This document shows, piece after piece, positions 15,779 through 24,326 of a stretch of DNA of 44,021 nt. Below the pieces are notes generated by a model. That model was not told the DNA's origin and did not search any database. It saw only the letters and a list, made by a program, of their open reading frames with translations. Source of the stretch: CAYJWL01 sp964373855. GTDB taxonomy: Bacteria; Patescibacteriota; Andersenbacteria; UBA10190. The position numbers were made by a program, and so were the translations under genes. The stretch is taken from NCBI GenBank assembly GCA_964373855.1, contig CAYJWL010000006.1, positions 1 through 44,021 of the forward strand. The letters run 5' to 3'. Within the stretch, counting starts at the first letter, position 1, and each line of letters begins with the position of its first letter.

Positions 15779-16945
15779 CTAAGCGGCAGAAGGGGCTATC
15801 GTACCATCAGTAAATACAGGAATGCACTGTGGGCTGCCGTACCGCCGCCGGATCTCGTCCACAGTGCTGCGCGGAATGCCAGTGGACCGTAATTTAGTCG
15901 ATTCGGTAGCTACGGCCAGCACCACATCGAATGTATCAGCGATAAGATTGTGGGCGCTAAGATTTCTGGCGTCGTCCATAATGAGCTGCGTCCGGCAATC
16001 GCCGCAAAAATGAGCGATATATTCCTTGGCCGCTGCGTAGTATGCCTCGCGTAGGCGCAAATCAAACAAATCAACCCCGACGAATGTCCGGAAGCCAAAC
16101 TCCCTAAGAATCGGCCAGTACATCCCGAACCCGCACCCCAAATCGAGTACTCGATTTGATTTGTTAACCTCGAAAGCACGAGCTGCGTAAAGGAGTTCAC
16201 GCAGCTCTGGACTGGCGGTTTTAATCGCCTGCCACCGCTGCCAGAGGAGCACCTTCATCTGCCACACCCACAGGCGCCGCGGTCTCCCCAAAATATATCG
16301 CGCCTCATTCCACAGTGATGCATGGTTGTACTGTTTTTGTAGTTGCGCCAAAAATTTCAGCGACTCCTGTTCTATTTCATCAACCCTCAGTTTTTCCAGA
16401 GCATCCAAATCTCCCTTCGTGTGCACATCAACGTAATTTGTTGTCACAATCCCCTGATAGACGGAGAGCGCCTGCTGCCAGATACACTGCTTGCGAAGGA
16501 TATGAATAACAGCGTCCTCCAGCCCCTTTTGATTGACACTAAACACCTCCCAGAGACTATTGCGCTGAAGCTTGGCAACAGCTTCGTCTATTTTTTCTGC
16601 CTCAATTTGCGGCGAGGCATGCAGACGCGCCACCACATCAAAGGCAATCCCTTTGCCTTCCAGGTATTCGACCGCGTGTTTGAGCACATCCTGCGTCCAA
16701 ACTAAATCATCCGCCAGGTGGGAGGGCCGGTCGATCACGTTTGCTCCTAACCTGCGGGCAACAGCTGCTATTTCCGCATCATCGGTCGTAACATATATGC
16801 CCCGGTTAACAAACTTCGAAGCCTGGCAGGCCTTAATGGTGTATGCCAGCAGCGGCCGGCCGAAAAAAGGATAAATGTTTTTTCGCGGCAAGCGCGTGCT
16901 GCCTCCCCGCGCCGGTATGATTGCTATTACCCCCTGAGCCGACAT
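15779..16945 (-). CDS. CMP-nonulosonate cytidylyltransferase fused to a methyltransferase
   Basis: About 388 residues from the ATG at 16945, just after the upstream gene's stop. Residues 1-185 are NeuA-like: IAIIPARGGSTRLPRKN, FGRPLLAYTI, VTTDDAEIAAVA and NYVDVHTKGDLDALE. After a helical linker, residues 255-388 carry a class I SAM fold with VLDLGCGFGMYWPIL and VGVDLFDL. The QPTSPLR motif typical of NeuA is changed to LHASPQIE. The first half should make the CMP-activated acid for the neighbouring NeuB product, and the second half may methylate it or a related sugar. This domain pair is uncommon. The reading frame runs through both domains without interruption. Confidence 0.85.
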   Translation of the reverse strand: MSAQGVIAIIPARGGSTRLPRKNIYPFFGRPLLAYTIKACQASKFVNRGIYVTTDDAEIAAVARRLGANVIDRPSHLADDLVWTQDVLKHAVEYLEGKGIAFDVVARLHASPQIEAEKIDEAVAKLQRNSLWEVFSVNQKGLEDAVIHILRKQCIWQQALSVYQGIVTTNYVDVHTKGDLDALEKLRVDEIEQESLKFLAQLQKQYNHASLWNEARYILGRPRRLWVWQMKVLLWQRWQAIKTASPELRELLYAARAFEVNKSNRVLDLGCGFGMYWPILREFGFRTFVGVDLFDLRLREAYYAAAKEYIAHFCGDCRTQLIMDDARNLSAHNLIADTFDVVLAVATESTKLRSTGIPRSTVDEIRRRYGSPQCIPVFTDGTIAPSAA

Positions 16946-16949
16946 CGGC

Positions 16950-18107
16950 CTATCGTATCGTATGAATAAATTTATCGCCAGATTCTGACGTGCCGCCCGC
17001 CACGATCTTTTTTGCCTCACCCCAGCCGGTGATCTCGAAACGGCGGGAGCTTCGCCGCACTACGGGAAGCCATGTCAATGTGCCGTCTGGCATCTTTGCC
17101 CCAAGCCACGGAAACTGCTGATATATGGGCTGGCTCAAGTGAAGTTGCAGACTCTGGCCAGATCGGCGAACCTTCACCGAAACCTTCGTCGGACGGATCT
17201 TATCAGCGCGCTGTACAGCTTCAAGCGCATTACACACACGCCAGGGAATACTATGCCGTCTTGAAACAAGCTTGACCAGTGAGATAGCATAGCGCGTTTC
17301 ATCATTCATATCCCGATGATCGTGGCTGAAGAAGCTAAGAATAGCAGGCTGCCGGCTGCGGGCAGTCTGCAGGAATGCTTCCTCAACCTCTGCCACAGTC
17401 AGCTCATGCAATCTCGACCATAGATCTACCGACCGGACAAGATAGCGGCGCAAATTGCCCCGCCGCAAAACATTCGACCGGGAGGGATGATAAAACCCCC
17501 AATGATCAGGTGCGCCGTACCAGTTAAAATCATTAATGTTGCGCGTCGGCTTTGCTTTGCCCGATACACGGTTCGAGTAGTCAATCATGATAGTATCCTC
17601 AAGCCACAGCGAGCATGCATTATCTTCTATGGTGCCGCCGGCGCGGAAGGCTTCCGGCCAATCACCTCTCTCCACCAGCCGATGCAGGAGAATATTCGAA
17701 TACTCATCGCTGGAATGCCAGCTGCTGCTCCACGTATCGCCAGCCCCGCTGCGGGGCGGATGATGGTAGTGCCAGTAAAATCCATCGCCGGACGTAGGAA
17801 ACTTTTTAAAGTGATCATACGTATCGTTGTATATCGCAGTTCTCTTTTTTGGATTAGTGCGAAATCCAGTAAAATCCATGATGAACCAGTTGTACATATA
17901 CGGATTGCCAAATGCGTCGGCCCACTGCCGCCGGAAGGCACGGCTGGTCAGTTGTTTGAGACTGCGTTCGATATCCCCCCAGTTATCCATAAACTCCTTT
18001 GTTCCATCCGGCCGGCGGCGAACATTGCCCCCAATTGGCCCTTCCGCATCAACACAATGGACAACCAAAACTTCAGGTTTTTGCCGGCGCATAAAGAAAC
18101 CAGCCAT
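16950..18107 (-). CDS. NodB-like polysaccharide deacetylase-type protein
   Basis: A 385-residue protein with motifs placed as in NodB-type carbohydrate esterases: VDAEGP near the N-terminus (acidic metal ligand), HYHHPP around 113-118, FRAGG near 154-158, and SFFSHDHRD late in the barrel. The matches are loose, so this is a fold-level guess. A C-terminal all-beta segment of about 90 residues follows. No signal peptide is seen, so it may act on a cytoplasmic sugar or lipid-linked intermediate. It overlaps the preceding gene by about 35 bases; a start at residue 6 (18092) would shorten the overlap. Confidence 0.55.
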   Translation of the reverse strand: MAGFFMRRQKPEVLVVHCVDAEGPIGGNVRRRPDGTKEFMDNWGDIERSLKQLTSRAFRRQWADAFGNPYMYNWFIMDFTGFRTNPKKRTAIYNDTYDHFKKFPTSGDGFYWHYHHPPRSGAGDTWSSSWHSSDEYSNILLHRLVERGDWPEAFRAGGTIEDNACSLWLEDTIMIDYSNRVSGKAKPTRNINDFNWYGAPDHWGFYHPSRSNVLRRGNLRRYLVRSVDLWSRLHELTVAEVEEAFLQTARSRQPAILSFFSHDHRDMNDETRYAISLVKLVSRRHSIPWRVCNALEAVQRADKIRPTKVSVKVRRSGQSLQLHLSQPIYQQFPWLGAKMPDGTLTWLPVVRRSSRRFEITGWGEAKKIVAGGTSESGDKFIHTIR

Positions 18108-19107
18108 ATTTCAGTAGCCCCCTCCTGATGCCGTTTTCCTGAAAGAATGCAGCCAATGATTCAACATATTCCATGCGGGCGGTAATAGTTGTCTCAAGCT
18201 CCGAGGCGATCTCAAAGGCCAGCGTCATTGGTGTGCTAAAGGAGGCAGAGAGTTCGCGCGAGATGAATCCATCAGTCGCTTTAATTTGAGCTTGAAGATA
18301 CGCGGCCACACTCCACGGCACAGTTACTGTGTTTCCGGTAAAGGAAACAGTGTCGCCAAAATAAAACTGCGGCCCCCGCGGGATAGAAAAAGCCAGAGAC
18401 TGCGGTTCGGGCACAGTCACCCGCACAGCGCCCGAGCGCACCAGCCATTGGTGAATATCGTCAAGAGCACGCGCGGCAACGCGCTGTGCTTCTTCGATCA
18501 TACCAGAAAATTTTTCGAGCGAATCCGCCCGAGTAAACCACTCCCCCCTCATGTCCTCTACAGATTGGATAAATTTATCATAGGCTGTTTCCTTTGTAAG
18601 ACCCTGTATATTCCGCAAGCTCACCGTCAGCGATTGGAGCAATTGCAGTCCGCGGGTTACATCCTGCTCGGCAGCCATATTAAAACGGCAGAGCGACCAC
18701 AACCGCTCGGGCAGCCAATCAAGAACGCGGCAGAGGGTAAATGCCATACTGCTATATTCATTGAATTGGAATTGGCGGCCCTGGAGGTGCTGCAGCGGGA
18801 AATCATCGATAATTTTGATGTCGGGAAAGGCAGCTTCGTTCACTATTAGTATTGAGCCGGCGCCGATTAGCTCGGCGACGTCAGTCGGCAATTTTTCTNN
18901 NNNNNNNNCTTCTATGTTGAGCGGTCCGCTTAGTTTATCGCGCACGCACGCCACAAAATCCAAATCAGAAATTCCCGGATGCCGCATAGTCCCGCCGCTA
19001 TACACGGCCGCGATATCCGGGTATTCCCCCGCTAATTGGAGAAATCCTTCCTGGGCAGCCTTATAATCAGCTTGCTTACGCGGCTTTGGCAGATTCACGG
19101 CGTTCAT
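18073..19107 (-). CDS. Nucleotidyltransferase-fold protein, interrupted by an assembly gap
   Basis: About 344 codons counting the gap. Residues 34-52 (AAVYSGGTMRHPGISDLDF) match the GS/GG...DxD motif of the DNA polymerase-beta-like nucleotidyltransferase superfamily. The rest is mostly helical, with a C-terminal beta-rich part. Ten Ns at 18899-18908 fall just after the catalytic motif; the frame is open on both sides, but the true distance is unknown. The next gene upstream has the same fold. The substrate is unknown. It overlaps its upstream neighbour by 32 bases. Confidence 0.6.
   Translation of the reverse strand: MNAVNLPKPRKQADYKAAQEGFLQLAGEYPDIAAVYSGGTMRHPGISDLDFVACVRDKLSGPLNIEXXXXEKLPTDVAELIGAGSILIVNEAAFPDIKIIDDFPLQHLQGRQFQFNEYSSMAFTLCRVLDWLPERLWSLCRFNMAAEQDVTRGLQLLQSLTVSLRNIQGLTKETAYDKFIQSVEDMRGEWFTRADSLEKFSGMIEEAQRVAARALDDIHQWLVRSGAVRVTVPEPQSLAFSIPRGPQFYFGDTVSFTGNTVTVPWSVAAYLQAQIKATDGFISRELSASFSTPMTLAFEIASELETTITARMEYVESLAAFFQENGIRRGLLKYGWFLYAPAKT
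18899..18908. other. Assembly gap (10 Ns)
   Basis: Ten undetermined bases. A round number of Ns usually marks a scaffolding gap of unknown true length, so the protein spanning it may be wrongly joined or have missing residues. Confidence 0.95.
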
Positions 19108-20173
19108 AGGCAGCTATCATTGTTGCCAGAAGCGTTTGTGCCCGCTCGAAATAATGGTTGCCGAGCACCGGAATGACCTCCTGTGGAATTTCATTCCCGC
19201 GCGGCTGAACATGCGTAAACAGACGACGCACCTTCTCGCACGCCCGCACAAGCTCTAGTTCTTCTTCGCTAAAGTAATCCTGTATCCGCTCAAAGGATTC
19301 GCGCTTGTATATCGGCTTATCAACCAGAGCAATATAGAGACTCGGCAACAGCAGAACCACAGAAACAAAGTATTTGAATTGATAGAAATTATCTTCCGCA
19401 CCGGCAAAATCATTTTTTAAAAAAGATTTATCCTTATCATGATGCCGCAGCTCCCCCTGTTTAACCGCCTGCGTCATCAGTTTTTCCAGTTCGTAAAAAT
19501 ACCGTACTTGCTCTTCCTTGGAATCCCGGACATGAAAAATCAAAGACGATGCTGCTAGGAGCGATTTCCCCTTCTCCATTGTCGCCATCGGTAAAAACGA
19601 TTCAGGATAAAACCTCATATCAGTTTCGGTGATGTATTGAATACCGTGATGCTGCCAAGGATCAAACTGATACAGCTGATCTTCAAGTTTCAGCACCCTC
19701 TCGCGTAAGCTCCGGAACCGGCCGACATCCATAATCGCTTCGTCCTTAACAACCACCATAATATCAACATCACTCCAATAGGGAACGATATCCCCCGTAG
19801 CAATACTGGAAAAAACAACAGCATTAACAATATCTTTGGCTACAGCCTGAAAGCCTTTCTGCAAATTCCTGACGGGTTCGAATTTCTCATCGGATGGTGC
19901 AACAAACGGATCGAGCAAAATGGCATGACTGGTATCCCCCCGCGGATAGAGCTCACCGGCCGCCTCAATCTGCCGCCGCAGCAAATCAATAATATGATGC
20001 GGCTCCCCGCTAAGACGCGCCGATTTTTGCTGGAGCAGATAATTCAGCAGCCCGTTGGCGGCGACTTGTAGCCGAGGAACGCTTAAGCTGGGCAAAGATA
20101 CGCTCCGTGACTGTGCTGTTCTCGTCCCGTCCAGAGAAGAAGTTGTTAAATGCGTTGTATGTTCCTGCTGCAT
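19076..20173 (-). CDS. Nucleotidyltransferase-fold protein
   Basis: Up to 365 residues. The superfamily motif is FSSIATGDIVPYWSDVDIMVVV around residues 121-142, with the DxD aspartates D135 and D137. A long helical C-terminal half follows. The start is unclear: the ATG at 20173 lies 164 bases inside the preceding gene, while a TTG at 19984 would avoid the overlap. The same fold occurs in the next gene, so the two may be ancient duplicates or act as a pair on one substrate. Function in the glycan locus is unknown; adding a nucleotide or nucleotide-like group is the family activity. Confidence 0.65.
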   Translation of the reverse strand: MQQEHTTHLTTSSLDGTRTAQSRSVSLPSLSVPRLQVAANGLLNYLLQQKSARLSGEPHHIIDLLRRQIEAAGELYPRGDTSHAILLDPFVAPSDEKFEPVRNLQKGFQAVAKDIVNAVVFSSIATGDIVPYWSDVDIMVVVKDEAIMDVGRFRSLRERVLKLEDQLYQFDPWQHHGIQYITETDMRFYPESFLPMATMEKGKSLLAASSLIFHVRDSKEEQVRYFYELEKLMTQAVKQGELRHHDKDKSFLKNDFAGAEDNFYQFKYFVSVVLLLPSLYIALVDKPIYKRESFERIQDYFSEEELELVRACEKVRRLFTHVQPRGNEIPQEVIPVLGNHYFERAQTLLATMIAAYERRESAKAA

Positions 20174-21269
20174 CTGGTAGGGAATCTAGCATGCTGTCAG
20201 CCACCGCCGCAAATTCTCTCGCTGGCACGCTAATTGGCAAACTTCTGCTCACATTTTCATATTGAAACAACGAACCTGGATGTGGTGTGAGAACCCGATC
20301 TAATACGATTCGCCGGGCCCAAGGGCGCATATACCTGTGAAGTTTATCAATCGACCCGGGCGAAAAGGCAATCGACGGAACACCGGCAGCCGCAGCCTCC
20401 AGCGGCATCATTGATCCGAAGTGCAGCGCCATGATGCTGCAGCTCAAGAGCAAGGCCGAGGTAGAAGGGTGCACCTGCCCAGAAATATCCTGGAGGATCT
20501 GGTCGGCCACGGCTGCGAATGGCTTTGCCTCCCATTGCTTTTCCCGCGACTTTACGACTAAGTAATATCCGCGGTCGCTGCAATACTGACGAACCATTCG
20601 AGCCAGACGCCACAGTTTATACATCGTGGCCGCTCCGTAAAACCAGTACGCTTCGGGGCTTCGTATGTTCGGGGTAAATAAGGAAACTATTGGTCGCCCT
20701 TTCGTCAGCTTCATTCTGAAGCGGGCTTCATCCCGATCAATATCGCTAAACACGTCTATCAGGGGCGTCCCCAGACAGCTGAATTTATCTTCCCACCGGC
20801 GGTGCCTAGGAGCCACTAGGAACTCCAGATCCCGCCAGTATTCACTGGCCACGACCCTGCCGGTTAAGGATGACAAGCTCCGTCGAATAAGTTTCGGATC
20901 GTCATGAGAGGCAGCTACATACACCGAGTTGGCAAAGTAATCAAGGCCGTACACCGCAACGCCCCGCTGTGCCATAGCGAAAACCTCCCGAGCAAAATTT
21001 CGATATGGATTCAAAAGACAAACAATTCCTACACCGGCATCCTGCACTGTGTCCGGCAGCTTGCCGGACTCGTATAGCAGTGCATCTTCACCCCGCAAGT
21101 GCGGAAATGTTGCCAAAAGCAACTTCCGCGTGATTGTGTCGTACGGCTTGCCTTTGCGCCACTGCGGCATTAGCACAATTGGAGTAATACCTGCCGGCAA
21201 GGCAGCAGTCAGCATAGGTCCAATTACTTTCAAACTGCTGATGGTTTCAACAACAAAGCCTACTTTCAT
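20010..21269 (-). CDS. GT-B-like transferase resembling CDP-glycerol/polyol-phosphate transferases
   Basis: A 419-residue protein starting MKVGFVVETISSLKVIGPM. The C-terminal domain has VVKSREKQWEA, ALLLSCSIMALHFGSMMPLEAAAAGVPSIAFSPGS, the donor-site pattern seen in CDP-glycerol glycerophosphotransferase-like and related surface-glycan enzymes. It may transfer a sugar or polyol phosphate, which would fit the many cytidylyltransferase-like proteins nearby, but the match is only at fold level. Its start overlaps the preceding stop (TAATG type). Its last 50 or so codons overlap the next gene's open frame, so its true C-terminus is uncertain. Confidence 0.6.
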   Translation of the reverse strand: MKVGFVVETISSLKVIGPMLTAALPAGITPIVLMPQWRKGKPYDTITRKLLLATFPHLRGEDALLYESGKLPDTVQDAGVGIVCLLNPYRNFAREVFAMAQRGVAVYGLDYFANSVYVAASHDDPKLIRRSLSSLTGRVVASEYWRDLEFLVAPRHRRWEDKFSCLGTPLIDVFSDIDRDEARFRMKLTKGRPIVSLFTPNIRSPEAYWFYGAATMYKLWRLARMVRQYCSDRGYYLVVKSREKQWEAKPFAAVADQILQDISGQVHPSTSALLLSCSIMALHFGSMMPLEAAAAGVPSIAFSPGSIDKLHRYMRPWARRIVLDRVLTPHPGSLFQYENVSRSLPISVPAREFAAVADSMLDSLPDAAGTYNAFNNFFSGRDENSTVTERIFAQLKRSSATSRRQRAAELSAPAKIGAS

Positions 21270-22147
21270 TATTTTTTATTCATTGATTGTCTGGCAGTTG
21301 CGGTTGGCAATTCACGCGCAACCAGCAGATCAAGAAACGGACCGTGATAACCAAACCGGGCGCACAGCCTGGCCTGCCAGTGCATGTCATGCGAGCGCAG
21401 CATTCCGGTAGGCTTGTGATAATTGTAGGGCTGAACGCGTCGCTGGTCGGCTGCGGCCGGAAAGACAAAATCGTCAGCTCGCGAAAAATTCTCATAATAA
21501 TAAACCTGTTCATCTCGGCATACTTGATACACGCGGCGCGCCAACCGTCCCTCATTGCCAATACGATCAGCATCCTCGGCCGGATTAAAATTCCAAAAAT
21601 CAACGTGGCGCGCAAACCGATTGTCGATAAAAAAGAAATTATCATCAATATCTCCAGCGGGGTGTTTACCGTCGAGGTAGTTTTTGCCGTAGCCGCGAGC
21701 GGCAAAGAGGTAATTATTCTGGCGCATTCTGTCAACAATGTCATAAATAACTTTTTCCTTCAGCGGCCAGGCGGCGGCGTGCAGATGAAGCGTATAGTCA
21801 CAACTGGTGTCTGCCGCCTGGGCACAACCGCGGCTGATACAGTCTAACGTTCTGGCTCGCAGCTTGGTCTTAAAAACGCCATAACGCCGATCATGGAGGG
21901 GACGAAGAACGGATCCACGGCGGGCAGGCAATGCGTAGCTGCTGCCAAATAATAGTTTGTCTGCCAGCGAGCGGTTAACCCAGGACGGCATTTGATCTTC
22001 TGGGGCAGTGCTGGTAACAGCAATGTATAAACCTGGTCCGGTCTGCCAGTTAAGACGGAGCAACTCCAGCAGTCCCTGCGCCTCGTCCCAGCGGTCATAC
22101 AAACTTATGGCCACTGCCAGGGAGGATAGCTGATCTTTTTTCGTCAT
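21269..22147 (-). CDS. Probable GT-A-like glycosyltransferase or glycan-locus protein
   Basis: A 292-residue protein with no strong signature that I can name. The N-terminus (LAVAISLYDRWDEAQGLLELLR) resembles the opening strand and helix of GT-A enzymes, and DYTLHLHAAAWPLKE, GDIDDNFFFIDNRFA and VYQVCRDEQVYYYE occur where such enzymes bind donor and acceptor. There are no membrane segments. ATGA overlap with the nucleotidyltransferase upstream shows co-translation with the sugar-activating genes. Confidence 0.5.
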   Translation of the reverse strand: MTKKDQLSSLAVAISLYDRWDEAQGLLELLRLNWQTGPGLYIAVTSTAPEDQMPSWVNRSLADKLLFGSSYALPARRGSVLRPLHDRRYGVFKTKLRARTLDCISRGCAQAADTSCDYTLHLHAAAWPLKEKVIYDIVDRMRQNNYLFAARGYGKNYLDGKHPAGDIDDNFFFIDNRFARHVDFWNFNPAEDADRIGNEGRLARRVYQVCRDEQVYYYENFSRADDFVFPAAADQRRVQPYNYHKPTGMLRSHDMHWQARLCARFGYHGPFLDLLVARELPTATARQSMNKK

Positions 22148-22878
22148 CGCACTAGCTGTTGCTGCTCGGTCAAATAAACCTGGAGATCTTCGGGTGTGCC
22201 GAGGCCGTGCATCTGCTGGTCGGCAATTTCGTAAATGCCAATTTTTTGCCCGGCGCGAATAGCATAATTATAGGCTGGAGCTGTATAAAACTCATTGTTA
22301 GTCCGATCGTTGTGTGAAATCATTTCTGACGCAGCGTCCACAAAATCCCGGCCTCGCTGCCAATAGTAGATTCCCACGGTAGCGTGGCTGCTGATTACTT
22401 TTTTCTCAGTCACCAGATCGACTATGCCCTGGTCGTTCGTGCGAGCATAGCTCCACTTGGGATCATGGCAAGGAAATGTCAGGATGGATCCGTCTAGTTG
22501 CCTGCTCTGGCAATCTTCGACAAGCTCTTGGATCGGCCTGTCAACTACTTGATCACTGTTAGCCATTAAGAGAGGCTGGTCATTGTTTATGTGCCGTACT
22601 GCCCGCAAGACCGTGCAGGCAGCGCCTTCAGTTAAGCCATCGATGTCCACAATGTTCGCTCTAAACTTCTCCTGCCATTGCTTAAAAAAATGAGCATATG
22701 ACTGTCTATGCTGCTTTTGGGCGATCAGAATAAACCGTGAGTTAGGTATCTTTAGATTGTCCAGCACAAGCTCAATCATTGATCGACCCCTCACTTCAAT
22801 AAAAGGCTTCGGCACAACATACCCAGCCTCCGCGAAGCGTCGTCCTGAACCAGCCATGGGGACAACAATATTGATCAT
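22144..22878 (-). CDS. Nucleotidyltransferase (NTP_transferase/LicC-like)
   Basis: A 244-residue sugar- or polyol-phosphate nucleotidyltransferase. The loop IVVPMAGSGRRFAEAG followed by VPKPFIEVRGRSMI is the NTP-binding signature, and ANSDQVVD carries the metal-binding Asp. Later blocks DPKWSYAR, EKKVISSHATVGIYYW, TNNEFYTAPAYN and LGTPEDLQVYL are shared with the proteins at 22875-24326 (C-terminal half) and 25333-26076, so the three are paralogues. It probably links CMP or another NMP to a phosphorylated sugar, acid or polyol. ATGA overlaps join it to both neighbours. Confidence 0.82.
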   Translation of the reverse strand: MINIVVPMAGSGRRFAEAGYVVPKPFIEVRGRSMIELVLDNLKIPNSRFILIAQKQHRQSYAHFFKQWQEKFRANIVDIDGLTEGAACTVLRAVRHINNDQPLLMANSDQVVDRPIQELVEDCQSRQLDGSILTFPCHDPKWSYARTNDQGIVDLVTEKKVISSHATVGIYYWQRGRDFVDAASEMISHNDRTNNEFYTAPAYNYAIRAGQKIGIYEIADQQMHGLGTPEDLQVYLTEQQQLVR

Positions 22879-24326
22879 ATTTTTTTTACTACCGTTACCG
22901 GACTGACCATAGTAACAGATGATGGACGAATGAGTTGATCAGCCTCCTGGGTATTATCATAATGCTGCAGGAAGAAATCAAGATCCTCCGGAGTGGAAAA
23001 ACTCCACATTTTATCGATGGGGAAGGCCCGAATTCGCCCTCCTGTCTGCACGTACTGGTTGTAAACCGGACAAATAAAATATTCGCCGTTAGTAGCCACA
23101 TTACTTTCAATCATAGCCCGGGCATGCTGAATAAATTGATCGCCATGGGCGAAATAATAAACGCCGGCTGTTGCGTGGCTGCTAATTGGCTTCTTTTCGG
23201 CCGCCTCCGTCACCAGACCATTTTCCCCCATCTTCACATAGCTCCACTTCGGGTGTGTAGAAGTAAACGTCACCAGCCCGCCATCACATTCATCAGCCGC
23301 CATCGCGTAGAAAAACTCGTTGCTGTTCCATTCCAGCAACTGATCGCAGTTGACAACAGCCAGGGGATCAGGCCCATTAATGAATTCCTCCGCTGCCAAG
23401 ACTGATAAAGCGGCTCCTTGTGTCGGCTGCGCCAGTTGAACAATGAAGCAGCCCGGCGCAATCAAATTAAGCAGGTATGGCAGGCTGTACTTTTCATAAT
23501 GTTCCTGCCGCACAACAAAAATATATTGAGCTTCCGCGTTCATGTTCTCCACGACCCATTGCACCATGGGTTTACCCAACACATCCACCAGTGGTTTAGG
23601 AAAGGTATGCCCCGCCCGCTCAAAGCTTCGGCCCGCTCCCGCCATTGGAATAACGATTCGCAGCCGCCGTCCCTGCCATTTAGGAATAATGCGCCGACTA
23701 GCTGCCGCTCCGGCGGCCAAATCGACTGCCTCTTTGATTCGCTCGTATGTAACTTCCGCCGGTCCAGCCACGCCGCACAGATGTGCCCCCGCCGCCTGGG
23801 CAGCCTCGCGGCCGTGATGGGAGTCTTCGACCACCAAGCATTCGGCTGGCATAGCACCCAGCTGCAAAAACGCCCGCAAATACATTTCAGGATGAGGCTT
23901 GGAGTGCTGGACATCCTCATTAGATAAGAAAAATCTGACCTTTGCTAGCAGCCCTTTGTGCTTCAGCATCAGTTCGACGGTGGCCCGAACCGAGTTAGAA
24001 CAGACAGAAATCGTATAGCCTTCTTGGGACAAGCGATCAAGCAGGGTAATTAATTGCTGATCGGGAGTAAACTTTTCTTTAATTACCAGCTGTGTTTGCC
24101 GCTGCTTTTCTTGCCAAATTTCATTATGCAGCCGCCTAGGCAGCCCCTTTCTAGCTGAAAGCAGTTCAAGTTTACGGCGAGTTGGCAAGCCGTCGTATAC
24201 CGCCAAATGTTCATCGCGTTCTATAACCTGGCCATGCTTTTTCAGCGCTCGATTCAATGCCTCATAATGCAGCTCACGGGCATCGATTAACACCCCATCA
24301 AGATCAAAAATTATATGTTTGATCAT
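22875..24326 (-). CDS. HAD hydrolase-nucleotidyltransferase fusion
   Basis: A 483-residue bifunctional protein. Residues 1-215 are a beta-phosphoglucomutase-like HAD domain: FDLDGVLIDARELHYEALN (D8, D10), SVCSNSVRAT, SKPHPEMYL, VVEDSHHGREAA. Residues 221-465 are a nucleotidyltransferase with IPMAGAGRSFERAG, FPKPLVDVLGKPMVQWV, VVNCDQLLEW, HPKWSYVKM, SSHATAGVYYF and TNGEYFICPVYN. The fusion suggests the two domains act on the same intermediate, for example dephosphorylating or isomerising one position and activating another. The HAD core keeps both Asp residues, so phosphatase or mutase activity is plausible. Confidence 0.85.
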   Translation of the reverse strand: MIKHIIFDLDGVLIDARELHYEALNRALKKHGQVIERDEHLAVYDGLPTRRKLELLSARKGLPRRLHNEIWQEKQRQTQLVIKEKFTPDQQLITLLDRLSQEGYTISVCSNSVRATVELMLKHKGLLAKVRFFLSNEDVQHSKPHPEMYLRAFLQLGAMPAECLVVEDSHHGREAAQAAGAHLCGVAGPAEVTYERIKEAVDLAAGAAASRRIIPKWQGRRLRIVIPMAGAGRSFERAGHTFPKPLVDVLGKPMVQWVVENMNAEAQYIFVVRQEHYEKYSLPYLLNLIAPGCFIVQLAQPTQGAALSVLAAEEFINGPDPLAVVNCDQLLEWNSNEFFYAMAADECDGGLVTFTSTHPKWSYVKMGENGLVTEAAEKKPISSHATAGVYYFAHGDQFIQHARAMIESNVATNGEYFICPVYNQYVQTGGRIRAFPIDKMWSFSTPEDLDFFLQHYDNTQEADQLIRPSSVTMVSPVTVVKKI

